DNA of 64,000 nucleotides from Ochotona curzoniae (GCF_017591425.1 NW_024464918.1:26750001-26814000); one strand, 5' to 3'; positions 46,208-57,366 are shown, counted from the first letter of the stretch. The notes: generated by a model from the sequence alone, not told the origin. Made by a program: numbers and translations.

Positions 46208-47622
46208 TTGTTAAGTTCCCTGTTAAACACGTAACAAACACCTACAGGCTGCAATATTTTCAATTGCTTAAAAAAAAAAGATTCCACTAACATCGTGCTG
46301 ATAAGAGCCCAACAGGCTTTGTATGCTTTCAAAGAAAACACCATCTCCATCCTCAGATCTAAATTTATACATTAAGACAGTGAGAAAACGATATACACAT
46401 GTACAGAAGCAATAAATTTCAACAGGAAACCCAAAGTATGTCCTGACTACCGCTAGGTTTTCACAACAGCTTCCAAACTAACTTCTCTAGCACAGCCTTG
46501 AGACAGCCACCAAAGCAGATTTTTAAAATCTGTAACTGCCAAGCTAAGAAACCCAGAACTACTAACACCTACTTAACACGGGAATCCACACGAAGTGACA
46601 CGCCCACATTCTCCCCTGTGACTCGGAAGAACAGCAGGGATATGCAAGAAGTTCAATGCACTTCCAACTTTTTCTTCTACAAGCAGTTACAGTTATCTGT
46701 GAGGCAGCTCCGGCTCCCCTCCATCCCATTAAAAAAAAAAAAAAAAAACACCTTCGTTAGTAACACTACCGTCTACGTGACAATATGTTTGGGAAAAAAC
46801 AAAATTGGGATCAAATTTGGAAAGCTGAAATTTCATAGGATTCCGATTTTACAGGTGATGAGAAGCCCAAGAGGAATTGATCATTTAGCTCACTAGAAGT
46901 TCAAGAAATCCTATGTTCCAATTTGTAAAACTGCAGTTTTCCACCCTCTACAACACTCTGTAAAGACCAGAAACTCAGATTTTCTGCGTGTCTAAGCACA
47001 CACCTGTGTATTTACAATGCTAGATGCAACATGAGAACAGGTTCCAGACGAGAGCAGTTAGCAGAAGCACAGGATGCTGTACCTCCGGGACAGGAGTTCA
47101 GAAAAACCAGCCTAATTTAAATGTTGACTGATGCCCAAGGAAGCCTTCTCATCTTCATCACTTTCAATCTGTGCCCAAAAGCACTTCAGCCGGCGCCAGG
47201 AGTCACCCCACCGACTAAGCCAAGAATGTGTCGGGAAAGAGGGCTGACTCCCAGCAACGCTGGGCTGCCTGCACTCCTGACTTAGGACAGGCCAAAGTCC
47301 TCTAGTTTTGGAAAGCTTATGAAAGAAATATACTTCCACGCTGCAAAACTGCATCTGAATTCAATCAAATGTCTTGAAAAGTTTTAACACTTTAGCTAGT
47401 CTTCAATAGAGCATTATTTGGGAAAAGCTGCAAAAGAATCAAACTCGCATAGAGATAAATGTAAAAACCACAGTAAAATTTTTCTCCCCAAAAAACTTAT
47501 CATTTAGCAACAGGCTTTCAGCTTGAACCAATAAGCAACCCAAGACAAGCTAGCTGTTTCCCTTTCTGAGGCCTAAATAGATACATAATGCACATATGTA
47601 AGTTGTACCAAAAACTGCTTAC
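46208..47622. other. NSD1 intron 2 next to exon 2, unique sequence
   Basis: A poly-A run lies at 46731-46748. No SINE is seen in this stretch, unlike the rest of intron 2. No gene recognised. Confidence 0.5.
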
Positions 47623-48539
47623 AAATGGCAATTCCTGTGAAGTGGCTGATGATGAAGTTCCAGGTAATTCTAGCATGTTTCCTAATGTACTGGTACTGGA
47701 GGAGTCTGGATCATCCTGAAAAGATAAATTTATTGAGTTTAATTGCTCTTCTAGGGGAAGGTCTGCATCTCCTAGAGCAAGAGGGGCTGGGAGAAGGGCT
47801 TTTTCACTGCTGCCGTCCACTTCACTCCTTTGCTTATTGTTCTGCGTCTCGGTCTGAGGAGCTAATGGCAAGAATGGCGAATCGACTGCACCGGGTCTAC
47901 TCCCGGCCGTGCCGTCTCGTTCACTTTCCACGGCCACTTTTACATCATGCTCTGATTTAGGCTCAGCAGTGCAGGTGGCATTGCTCTGAGTCTCCGCTAT
48001 CCTTTCAGCCTCTGGGGCTGGCTGTTCTGGGTCCATTTCAGATTCTACATCTGCATCGTCCACACCAGTAAAATTCTCAAAGTGCGGAAAGCCACTCTTG
48101 GTAGTCTCTGTAACTCCTCCCTGGAGTTCAGGGGAGTTATTAGCACGGGGTTCCTGTTTCACAGCAAGTGCTGCTGGACCGCCAGGCCTCAGGGGCGACT
48201 GAGCTCTTGAATCACTTTTCTCAGGGTCTTGGAAGGATTCTGAACCATCAGCAGACCCATTTAAATATTCTACATTGATCATGGAGGCCAAATCCTGTAG
48301 TCTCCGCAGTGGAATGTAACAAGATGGAGAATCTTGTCCATAAGCATTTTGGGATGTTCCACTGGCAGGCGACAACTGCATAGTACACCCATTAAGTGGC
48401 TCAGAAAAACTGGATTGACCATTACCGAAAGGGCTGTCCTTGTCTTCAGAGACATCTAAAGTCACTGGCTTGGAAAAGGGCAGCAGACAATTTCTTCTAG
48501 GTAGTTCACAGGTCTGATCCATCCTGGGCTGGCATCAAC
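47623..48539 (-). CDS. NSD1: NSD1 exon 2 (start codon and N-terminal region)
   Basis: This exon encodes the first 300 residues of NSD1, a nuclear histone methyltransferase that dimethylates H3K36 and binds nuclear receptors. The ATG is at 48522-48520, and the protein opens MDQTCELPRRNCLLPFS, the recognisable NSD1 N-terminus. The frame stays open to SQELPF at the 3' end. The acceptor (ttggattccag before 48539) and the donor (gtaagc after 47623) match consensus, and the exon ends in phase 0. There is no catalytic domain here; the segment is acidic and serine-rich and looks largely disordered. Compared with the human protein as I remember it, a few residues are missing after SRAQ and in the PEAERIAETQ region, so the lineage seems to have small in-frame deletions. 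An upstream ATG inside the same exon precedes the start (see the uORF entry). The call is firm; the human comparison is from memory. Confidence 0.97.
48506..48535 (-). promoter_or_regulatory. Upstream ORF overlapping the NSD1 start codon
   Basis: Four bases into exon 2 there is an ATG (48535-48533) in another frame from the NSD1 start. It reads MPAQDGSDL and stops at TGA 48508-48506, so it overlaps the main ATG (48522-48520). If exon 1 ends at 49633 as proposed, an in-frame ATG in exon 1 (49649-49647) would extend this uORF to 16 codons. Overlapping uORFs usually lower translation of the main ORF. The reading frames are visible directly; the repressive effect is inferred. Confidence 0.7.
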
Positions 48540-48600
48540 CTGGAATCCAAAAACACAGCAATTAAACTGAGTGAACAAGCCATCCTCTGACTCTCCTCTT

Positions 48601-48613
48601 CAAAATGGCAGCC
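48601..48613 (+). promoter_or_regulatory. YY1-like motif in NSD1 intron 1
   Basis: The sequence caaaatggcagcc matches the AAnATGGC core of YY1 sites. It lies about 60 bases upstream of exon 2. This is a motif match only. Confidence 0.3.
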
Positions 48614-49219
48614 ACTTTTCAGGGCCTAGTGGCCTCTATGCCTTTCTGCTGCACTTCCAAGGGCGGAAAAAGTTCTCCCGACTGACCATGGAAAAATGGC
48701 CACGGTGAGCCTCAGCAAACTCCATCTTCCCGGAGCCGGGCTGATCCTGCCACATGGAAACAGCCCGTGTCCTCCCCCCGCCCTTTTTCCCCCCTTGCGC
48801 TGCAGACTGGTGGACACTTGGGCTGAACTAAAATTAAAATCCCATAGGCAGTCAAAATTCCCAAATCTCAAACAGGAATCATCCTCCCCGCTTCCCGGTC
48901 CGGGTCCAGCAGCCCGATCTGTCGCAAGGGAGGGGGCTGTGGGGTTCAGGAGGAAGGGTGGGGGGCTCTCCCGGACGCAGCACAAAAAGGCACCCCTCCT
49001 CCTTCTTAGCTCGCTCGGGCGCAGCGGTCACAATAGCGCTGCACCCCGCGCCCAGCCGGCGCCCGAGCCCTTTGCAGCAACCGTGCCCAGGCCGCGGGCG
49101 AATCGGCCGACACGGAGGGCTCCTCCGAGCTTGCCTTCCTGACTGCAAGCCTGCTCCGTCCGCGGCTGCAGCGCTCCGAGGCCGGGGAGCGGCCGGCGAA
49201 GCCGAGTCTGGGCGGCAGC

Positions 49220-49220
<1 letters not shown>

Positions 49221-49250
<30 letters not shown>

Positions 49251-49260
49251 TGCTGCTGCT
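49221..49260. repeat. (AGC)10 followed by (TGC)3T triplet repeat with palindromic end
   Basis: Ten AGC units run into TGC units, so the last 22 bases (49239-49260) form a perfect palindrome centred on AGCT. The tract lies in the NSD1 CpG island, about 0.4 kb to the exon 2 side of the candidate donor at 49633, so it probably falls in intron 1. Confidence 0.9.
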
Positions 49261-49632
49261 ACGGCTTGACAAACATGGCTGCTGCCGACGCCGCCAACGC
49301 CGCCTGCCCGGGCCGCGATCCCTTCCCCAGCCGCGGCAGCCACCTCCCGGCCGTGCCGATCGAATTCATCAATATTCAGCAGCAAGCAAAGTTTGCTGCG
49401 GGAGGGCTGCCGGCCCCTCGCCCCGCGGCCAGCTACCTGAAGGGAGGTGGAGGCCGAGGTGCGCGCGGGCTGCCGCCGGGGCACGGGCCGCACCGGGAGG
49501 AAGTTTGCGGCAGCCCGGCCAGCTAGGCCTGAGCCCGGCTGGTAGTGATGGAGGAGGGGAAGGGGGCCCGCGGCTGGAACGCCGCCGGCCACCAACCCCG
49601 CGCCACGCCGGGCCCTCCCCCGAAGCCCTCAC

Positions 49633-49740
49633 CTCACGGCCACCACCATCTTCCCCGCCCGGCCACCTCCTCCCTCTTCCTCCTCCTCCTCCTCGCGCCT
49701 GCCCGCCGCCCACCCCAGCGCACTAGTTACCGTGCCCCGC
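49633..49740 (-). other. NSD1: Candidate 3' part of NSD1 non-coding exon 1
   Basis: On the minus strand the sequence GAAGATGGTGGTGGCCGTGAG is followed by gtgagg, a near-perfect splice donor at 49633/49632, inside the CpG-rich block about 1.1 kb upstream of exon 2. Joined to exon 2 it would form a typical 5' UTR. The right edge given is arbitrary, because the transcription start cannot be seen. A second possible donor (cag before gtagct) ends at 49437. No TATA box is obvious, as expected for a CpG promoter. Confidence 0.45.
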
Positions 49741-51780
49741 GCCCCCGCCCGGGCCAGCTGGGGGGAGGGGGTGACCCTCATTACACTAGGGCGCGAGCGG
49801 GGCGGTGGGGAGAGACAGGAGCCGCTCGCCGCACCCCCCTCCCCCCGCGTCTCTCTTCTGGGGAGAAGGCAGCGAGCGCGACCTGCCCCGGCCTATTCCT
49901 CCTCCACCACCACCACGGCCGCCGCCGCCTCCTCCTCCTCCTCCTCACACCCCCACCGCGCGCGCCCCCGCCGCGGCGCGTGCGACCGAGCGCCTCGCGC
50001 CGGTCCGCGTGCGGCTGGGGCCCCGAGTGCGCGCGCACCCCTTCCCCCCGCCGCGCGCGCGCGCGCTCGCGCGCCCCCTCGCCTCACTCTTCGGGGTTCA
50101 GGGCGGGTGAAGTCGGGCTCGCCAGCGCGCTGCCCAATCAGCAAGGCTGCCGCTGCCGCCCCCTCCCCTCCCCCGGCTCGCCCGCTCGCGGCCCGGGCCT
50201 ACGGGCCGGCCCGGCAGTCCGGGCGGGGCCTGCAGCAGGCTCCCCAGGGGCCTCGCCCGCCTCCCCGGAGTGTCCGGGCCTGCGGGCGTCGTGGGTGGCA
50301 TTGCGATCCCCCCTCAGCTATCTCGGGGCGCTGCGCCGGCCACTGGCTGCACACCACGGTTCCAACACCCCTGTCGGTCTCGAACCCCAATCCCGGCGGC
50401 ACCTGGCCTGCCTGAGAGGCCTGTCCAACCGCCCCGCCAGCCCCGCTCGGGTCCGCGTCAGTCCCGGCCTCCATCTTAGGTTACAGCCCGGGCTCCCCAT
50501 CCACTGGGCACCTGCCCTCAACCGGCTCGATTCGGCCCGAGGCCAAGGCAACCCCTCCCTCCTGCCGCCGGGCTCACCTGGGGGCTTGGGTTGGGGTCTT
50601 CGAAGCCTCAGACCCCAAGCAGGCGTGGCCACAGGTGAACCCCCTGCCCGGCCGCACCCCAAACCCACACCACCACCACCACCACAGACCAAGCTGAGCA
50701 GGAAACAAAATGGAGGAGGCAGCAGCTCGGGTCTGCCTCCCCGAGCCAAGCTTGTGCAGCCCCAGGGCTCCCTCCTGCCGCAGGCTCGACGCCCGCGAGG
50801 CCGGCGGCTGGCTCCTCCGGGGCGCCGCGAGCTGCCGCCCTAGAGCCGCGCAGACGGCCCCAAGACTCTGCCCTGCGCTCCCCACAGCCCCTCACCCACC
50901 ACCCTTCCCCTTCCCCCTCCCCCCATGCCTCTTCCTCCCCCTGCCCGGCAGTGCGGGGTGAGCGGCTCCGGGGAGCCGGGTCGGGTTACCGGCCCGGGCA
51001 CTGCCCGCCCGGCCGTGGCCTCGGCCGAGGGCTGAGGCCGGGCCACCCTAGCGCGGAGCCCACCCCCCGCACCCGAGCCGGGCTGCAACCCTGACAAGCG
51101 CGCCCCGCACCTCGGCCTGCCGCCGTGCGCTCCCCGCCTGGCGAGGCCGAGTCCCCAGCCCCGACACGGCGGGGACCAAGCTCCCGCACCCACACGCAGG
51201 GGCCCGGGGGGGAGACGGAGGCGGGGGTTGGGGGGGTCCTGGCAGCCTCGGGCGGGGCGAGGGGAGCGCCGCCCGGGGAGGGGTCCACTAATCCCCGCGC
51301 CGCCTCCCGCGCCTAGGCTAGGTCTGGGCCTGGCACTGGGGCGCGGGCCGCGGGCGCTGGCCGACTTGGGGAGGTGCGTGCACGCGGGGCTGGGGGCCGG
51401 CAGGGGCCGCGCCTCGCCCCGCGGCCGCGGCAGTTCTCGGCGCCCATGCAGATGGCCCCTATCTTGCCATCGCCGGCCGCCGCAGGCCGCCTGCTCCACG
51501 GCCCGGCTCCCCCGGGGAGCGCGCGCCTCGCCCCTGCGGGCCGGGCAGCTGGACCCGGACGTTACTAACGCGGGGAAGGCAGAAACCGTTGGCCGGCTCC
51601 TCCAAGTCTGCCGCTGCGACCCCGGGCCAGAAACATTCTGCTCTGTAACGGTGTGGGACCTCATGGCCTGCACCGAGCGCCAAGGCTCCATAGCACCGAC
51701 CTCGGGCGGCCACGGAGCGGCCAAGCTGCAGACAGCGAAAGGGCAGGTTGCAGAATCTACTCCGGCTCTGATCCCACAGC

Positions 51781-52655
51781 TCCAACCTCTCCCGACCCCC
51801 GCCCAGACCCCAGCTCTGTTGAGCTTGCTCGGCATCGAAAAGCTCACCTAAGAAGTGACTTGGTCCCTAGGGCGCTAATCGCATCCTCGCTGTTGAGAGA
51901 AAGCCCCACTCGACCGCCATAAAAAGTCTGCCTCCTCCAGAAAGCCTTCTGTGATTAGATGTGGAGTTAACTCCATCTCAAAGCTGAGGGCGCCGCCCTC
52001 GAGGGCCACGTGATGCCATTCCTCCCAGGGCTTAGTAAATGCATACTTATTCCCCCAGTGGAGTGTTTACCAGCGTCCCTCTATGAACCCAGAGCCCACC
52101 TGGGAAAAAGGCCACTTTGGATGTGCCATCGCCCTGCCTCAGCATCAGTGCTGGACTGCTAGCTAGACTCCATCCTCCTGCAGCTTCAGCAATGGGCCGC
52201 CCTAGAATGAGTGTGCAGTTTGGGTTACCCCAGCCTGTTGCTCTTAACTGTCCCCCCTGCACGCACACACACACACCCAAGCCAGGGATGGCGGCTCCCA
52301 AGCGGGCAGGGGTGCAGGGGTGCCAGGCTCCCTAAGGCAGCAAGGGCTCCTTGGGTGAAGGAAAGCGCCCCCTGGAAGGCAAGGGATCCAGAGTCTGGAT
52401 GAGACTGAGGGACCCTGAAGATTTTCAGCAGCCAAGTCCACCTGCCAGCAGGAGCTGGCTTCCCACCCCAGGGCCCTCCCTCTGGGCAGCAACCCCCAGA
52501 TCATCCCTGCCAGCCCTGCTTGGGCAAGTCCATGGAGAAGCATTCCTTGGTTCCTGCTCCACAGTGGGTCATTTGAGCCAATCATTTCTGACTGTTACCC
52601 TCTGCCCATGGCACCCACCCATGCTGAGTCCTCCCATCCCTCCCTAGCAGCCTGG
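51781..52655. other. Region upstream of NSD1, unique
   Basis: A short ACAC run is at 52264-52277. No gene or repeat recognised; open frames are uninformative. Confidence 0.4.
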
Positions 52656-52659
52656 GAGC

Positions 52660-52780
52660 TGCTGCTGTGTAGCCTTACACAAGCCACTTATCCTAAGCCT
52701 CAGTTTCCACACTGCAGTTTCCAAGGCACAGGGTATAGCTAAGAGGATTCTTACGGTGGAGGTTAGAGGCAGCAAGCTGC
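52660..52780 (+). mobile_element. MIR SINE
   Basis: 'tgtgtagccttacacaagccacttatcctaagcctcagtttcc' is the MIR core. Confidence 0.8.
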
Positions 52781-53279
52781 AGTCCGGCTTGCTTTTAAAC
52801 CGAGCCCTTGGTCTCTGTTGACTTGTTCTCACTGCTGCGTGCAGCTGCTACTTCCTGCGTAGTAGGCAATGGGCTGGCTACCAGGCCAAGGTGGAGAAGC
52901 CTGGATCGGGGAACCCCACCCTCAGGAAAAGATGCCAGGGTGTGAAGCAGGGTAAGAACAGTCGTTGCCCAAACAGCTGGCCTGTGAATGTTACAGCCCA
53001 GCTACCCTGCTCTAGGTGAGCCCCCAACCCTTCTGAGAGAGAGAAGCAGGGGCTGCTTGGGAATGAACTAGTGGCTGAGAGATCTAGGGTGAAGACATCC
53101 ACCCAGCCTGCCCATCTGCCCACCCCTGTAGGCACTGGTTTGAGGATGAATAACCACAGGGTCAAATGTTCTCCCTAGGGCCCTGAGTAGAGGTAAAGCA
53201 GGGAGAGGGAGGCCCCTCGGGTGTAGCTCCAGCTCCCCCGTGGCCAGCTGTCATCACTCAAGGACTTCTCTGGGCCCAT

Positions 53280-53335
53280 GCCTGCCATCCCTAAGACACA
53301 GACAAGAATTGATAAATGCTGGTTGAGTATGCTGT
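53280..53335 (+). mobile_element. Possible L2 3' end
   Basis: 'aattgataaatgctggttgagta' resembles the L2 3' 'caataaatgtttgttgaatga'. Confidence 0.35.
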
Positions 53336-53694
53336 GTGCTGCACCCAAGCTGGCCACTGGTTGCCTGCACCCTCACCAGCCCTGTGGAGAATGGAGGGGC
53401 CGGGGGTGAAGGCCTTGGGTAGGCCTCAAAGCCTTGGCTCACACCTGGCAGGAGTGGCTTCAAGTCCCTAGCTCTTGGCCTACAGGAAAACCTGGATCAT
53501 CTCCCCACACTCAGGTGCTTGGGAGTGTGAATGACAGAATGAAATTACTTTAGCCTCGGTTTCTCCCTTGGTAACTCATAGTTTTTGATGTTTTCCTACT
53601 CCATTAGGAGACACCTGTTGGGACCTTTTGCCAGGGCACTGAGCCCTTTTGCTTGTCAAACCTCCATGTTTTCATCCGTGAATTCAATAGGAAT

Positions 53695-53935
53695 ACCAGC
53701 ATTCAGGTGAGTGTGGTCAGGGATAGTGTCTGCGCTAGGGGAGATAAGAAGTTCAGTAAGAGAAGCAAGCCAGCGGGATGGGAAGGACCACAGGGGCCTG
53801 ACCGTAAAGGGCCTTGTTGGTCTAGGTGAAGAATTCGGCCTTCAACCTGGAAGGCAGTAGGGAGCCGTGGACAGTTAAGGAACCGGATAATGACCAGACT
53901 GTATGTGTGGAGTAGAGAAGTCACTCTGCTAGCAG
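53695..53935 (+). mobile_element. Ancient interspersed repeat, family not assigned
   Basis: 'ggcctgaccgtaaagggccttgttgg' and 'ggcagtagggagccgtggacagttaag' follow a familiar mammalian repeat pattern ('agggccttgtaggcca ... gggaagccattggag'). Confidence 0.5.
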
Positions 53936-54074
53936 TGCCCCAGAGAGACCAGTCCTCCCCCGGAACCACAGCCCCAGCCAGATCTGTCTCTGGCGTGTGC
54001 TGGCACTGTCCTGTTCCAACCACAGTCGTGGCTTATCCGTCTCTGCCAGCCACTCTCCAGGACGCTCTCTCACT

Positions 54075-54160
54075 TATTCCCAGGAAGTAGGAGACACTGT
54101 TGTTATTCCCAGCTACTTACAGGAGAGAAAACATGACTTGCTATAGCCAAGTTCCCAACG
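54075..54160 (+). mobile_element. MIR fragment
   Basis: 'actgttgttattcccagctacttacaggagagaaaac' plus 'gacttgctatagccaag' matches the MIR 3' half. Confidence 0.65.
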
Positions 54161-54426
54161 CCCTACTCCCGACGCCCAACACTTTGTTTCCACCGGATGG
54201 GCACAGCACCTGCCTTCTGGCCAGGCAGCCAGGTCCCCACAGGCCTCCAGAGTCAGATCTTGTGCAGCTGGCAAGCACTGTGGGCAGCCCTTCGGATGGG
54301 CACAGGAGCTATTTCCTGCCCTCTGGCCAGGGATTTTCTCCAGAACCAAGTCAGGCTTCAACTTAAAATGAAGGAAGGCCTGGCTCCATTTGAGCTCAGC
54401 CAGCCCTCCAGTAAAATTTCCTTCCT

Positions 54427-54753
54427 GGGCCCAGCATGATAGCGTAGCTGTTAAAAGTCTTCACCTTGAACACGCCAGGATCCCATATGGGTGCCAGTTC
54501 TAATTCTGGCGACCCTGCTTCCCATCCAGCTCCCTGCCTGTGGCCTGGGAAAGTAGTCAAGGATGGCCCAAAGCCTTGGGACCCTGCACCCGCATGGGAG
54601 ACCTGGAGGAAGTTCCTGGCTCCTGGCTTTGGATCGGTGCAGCACTGGCCATTGCAGTCACTTGGGGAGTGAATCATCGGACGGAAGATCTTCCTCTCTG
54701 TCTCTCCTCCTCTCTGTATATCTGCCCTTCTAATAAAAATAAATAAATCTTTA
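54427..54753 (+). mobile_element. CSINE with target duplication
   Basis: aaaatttccttcct before, aaaatttcctttct after (one difference). Confidence 0.94.
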
Positions 54754-54767
54754 AAAATTTCCTTTCT

Positions 54768-56035
54768 GCCCAAACACCAAATTTCTGCCTGTTCCCCTGA
54801 CCCCATCGCCCCAGTCCCAACTCCAACAGCTCAAGTTGTTTTCTTCTCAACAATCCTCTTCCCAAAAGCTTGATGTGTGTCCTCCGGTCGCTCCTGTTCC
54901 CCCTCACTTTCTCAGCTGTGCATAGGCGAGAAGGGCTATGCTGTATGCAGCCTGTGCCCATGCTGGTCCCTCTGCCTTGTCCCTGCTGTCAGCTTAACCA
55001 TTCATCCCACAGAACCCAGTGTAGAGACAACTTCCTGCTTCTGGAAGTCACCCCTGCTCCCCTGCAGGAGTTTCCAAACATGCTCCTGACCTACTGGCAA
55101 GTTCCTGCTTAGAAGAAGGCAACTTCTGGACCCTCCAGGGAACAAGCCCAGGCCCACAGCTCACTATGAGCTCCTGAAGCATGTCCTAACACTTCCTCCG
55201 TCCCCTCCTCCTCTCTCCTGGCCCATGGCGCCTTCAGAAAGAACTGTGGGTCGAATTGTGGACCAAATGAGTGGTGCAAAACTCAAACCCTTTTCAAAAG
55301 CATTTGGGATGTTTGTAGAATAGATGATGAAAAAACATGGATATGAGCTGGATTTAAAATAAACACGGACTCAACTTGCAGCTGCCCGCTAACCAGGCAA
55401 GTCCCACTCCTACTCTGACACCTCGAAAAACTGGGTAGTTGGGAAAACATCCCCAGTGAAGCTGGCAGAGCCTAGCACCAGGCACAGCAGGACAGCTGCC
55501 TCCCATACACCTCCCGCAGAATGCTGCAGGCTCCCAGCCCAGCATCTCTGTCTGCCCTGCCCTGCCCCAGACCTGTGGCTTCCTCTGGGGGAGAGTATGT
55601 AGGACGCACTCCATAGCCTCCAGCTAAGCACTCCTTTGAATAGGTAGATTCCAAGGAGAGGAGGGGAGGGAGAGATGCTGGACTCTGACCCAGGCGCCCG
55701 AGGGGGCCAGCCGACGGGGCTTGAGCCCTAGAGCTGAGTTTTGCACCTGCAATAGCCCTGCTGCCATTTCACGACCTACCCACACACTGCCACACTCCAA
55801 AAACTAGATGAAATCGCATCTTACAGGGGTGGGCGGAGGCTGGGGACTAGCTCATGGATCCTGTGGTGGGAGCGGAATGACAGGTTTCTGCCCCGTAGTT
55901 GCTCAACCAATACTCACAAGAGGACAGGTTAGATAAACACAGGGTCTGGGTGAGGTTTTGGAGAACTGGTCAGGCTATCCTGGACTGCAGAACGATTTAG
56001 AAGTCAAGGGACAATGCTAGCATGCTCTTGCACGT
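54768..56035. other. Intergenic, no feature recognised
   Basis: Moderately GC-rich unique sequence; no repeat family, promoter or coding frame could be supported. Confidence 0.4.
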
Positions 56036-56160
56036 GTTTTTAAAGATATATTTGTTTATTTGAAACGTAGGGTGATAGGAGGGAAGAAGTAAATTAAAGC
56101 ATGGGGAGAGAGAACTCTTCTATCTGTCAATTTACTCCCCGAACACTCTCACATAGTGGG
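56036..56160 (-). mobile_element. CSINE 3' part, old
   Basis: 'tttaaagatatatttgtttatttgaaacg' to 'tcaatttactccccgaac'. Confidence 0.65.
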
Positions 56161-56176
56161 GACAGACGCTGCCTGC

Positions 56177-56230
56177 AGCACAGCACATGGGCACCACACA
56201 GCACATGGGCACCACACAGCACATGGGCAC
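56177..56230 (+). repeat. 18-bp tandem repeat, three copies
   Basis: Unit cacacagcacatgggcac at 56177 (two differences), 56195 and 56213. The unit contains the SINE 'catgggcacc' block, so it arose by slippage inside the CSINE head. Confidence 0.9.
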
Positions 56231-56440
56231 CAATTTGAGCACCGGCTGCTCCACTTCCAGTTCAGCTCCCTGTTAATGTTCCAGGGAAATGCAACAGAAA
56301 ATGGTCCAAGTACTTGGGTCCCTAACACCCACCTGGGAGACCTGGAAGAAACTTCTGATTCTGGACTCTGGCATAGCCTTTGCAGCCATTTGAGGAATGA
56401 ACCAGAGGATGGAAGATGTTTTCTGTAACCCTTTTAAAGA
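56231..56440 (+). mobile_element. CSINE, old
   Basis: 'gagcaccggctgctccacttccag' to 'ggaagatgttttctgtaaccc'. Confidence 0.8.
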
Positions 56441-56765
56441 AAAGATTTATTTATATATTTATTACAAAGTCAGATATTCAGAGAGGAGGAGAGACAGAGA
56501 GGAAGATCTTCTGTCCAATGATTCATTCTTAAGTGAGCGCAACGGCTGCTGCTATGCCGATCCAAAGCCAGGAGCCAGGAACCTCTTCCAGATCTCCCAT
56601 TCAGGTACAGAGTCCCAAAGCTATGGGCTGTCCTCAATTGCTTTCCCAGGCCACAAGCAGGGAGCTGGATGGGAAGTGGGGCTGCCGGGATTAGAACCGG
56701 CACCCGTATGGGATCCCTGCGCATTCAAGGTGAGGACTTTAGCCGCTAGGCCACACTGCTGGGCC
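56441..56765 (-). mobile_element. CSINE, full length
   Basis: 'aaagatttatttatatatttattacaaagtc' to 'ctaggccacactgctgggcc'. Confidence 0.93.
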
Positions 56766-57077
56766 AAATAAATAAATCTTAAAATACATATTAAAAAACA
56801 AAACAAAAACCCCTTGGAATTGTGGATCCAATTAGTTGAAAGCAGAAAAAACATATGTGTTGTACCATTTTGGAAAGCTTCTGGTGTTTGGCTTGACGGC
56901 TGAGCAGGGTGCCTGGATTGTTACTGGGCCTTGCTCCAGCCTCCTGGGTGCTGCTGATACACACCCCAGGAGTCAGAAGGGGTGGCAGGCCTCTGACAGA
57001 TGAGGGACACCCCTGCTCCCGACCACTGTGCCAGGAGGAACCACTGCAGGCCAGAGCAACCAGATGGGACCTCTCCT

Positions 57078-57211
57078 TTTTTTAAAGATTTATTTTATTC
57101 TCATTACAAAGTCAGAGAGGAGAAGAGACAGCGAAGAAGATCTTCCGTTCAATGGTTCACTCTACAAGTGGCCGCAACAACAGCTGTTGCTGCGCTGATC
57201 CGAAGCCAGGA
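57078..57211 (-). mobile_element. CSINE 3' half, left arm of a foldback
   Basis: 'aaagattta' tail to 'gctgatccgaagccaggag'; stops at the same SINE position where the right arm starts. Confidence 0.9.
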
Positions 57212-57357
57212 GACCCGGAAGAGGTTCCTAGATCCTGGCTTCGGATCGGCATGTACTCACTTGGGGAGTGAATCATCGGACGGAAGATCTTCCTCTCTGT
57301 CTCTTCTCCTCTCTGTATATCTGACTTTTCAATAAATAAATAAATCTTTAAAAAAAG
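57212..57357 (+). mobile_element. CSINE 3' half, right arm of a foldback
   Basis: 'acccggaagaggttcctagatcc' to 'aataaataaataaatcttt'; lacks about 15 internal bases present in the left arm. Confidence 0.9.
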
Positions 57358-57366
57358 AAAAAAAAA

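Larger units (their letters stand above)
48880..51780 (-). promoter_or_regulatory. NSD1: CpG island over the NSD1 promoter and first exon
   Basis: This block is very GC-rich with dense CpG, unlike the AT-rich introns to the left. It begins shortly upstream of exon 2 and covers the likely transcription start. Polypyrimidine runs, GC boxes (gggcgggg on either strand) and ATGGC/ATGGAGG motifs resembling YY1 sites are scattered through it. Long open frames on both strands here result from low AT content and are not genes. The size suggests that divergent plus-strand transcription is possible but unproven. The boundaries were judged by eye. Confidence 0.85.

Noticed and set aside
49545..50843. Plus-strand 432-codon open frame
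   Set aside because: It lies inside the CpG island, has a Pro/Arg/Ala-rich composition set by GC content, and several other frames on both strands are equally open. No domain is visible.
50840..51847. Minus-strand 335-codon open frame
   Set aside because: Same GC-driven artefact upstream of the NSD1 promoter.
56177..56230. CRISPR-like short repeats
   Set aside because: Three head-to-tail copies without spacers within a SINE in a mammalian genome: a simple tandem duplication.
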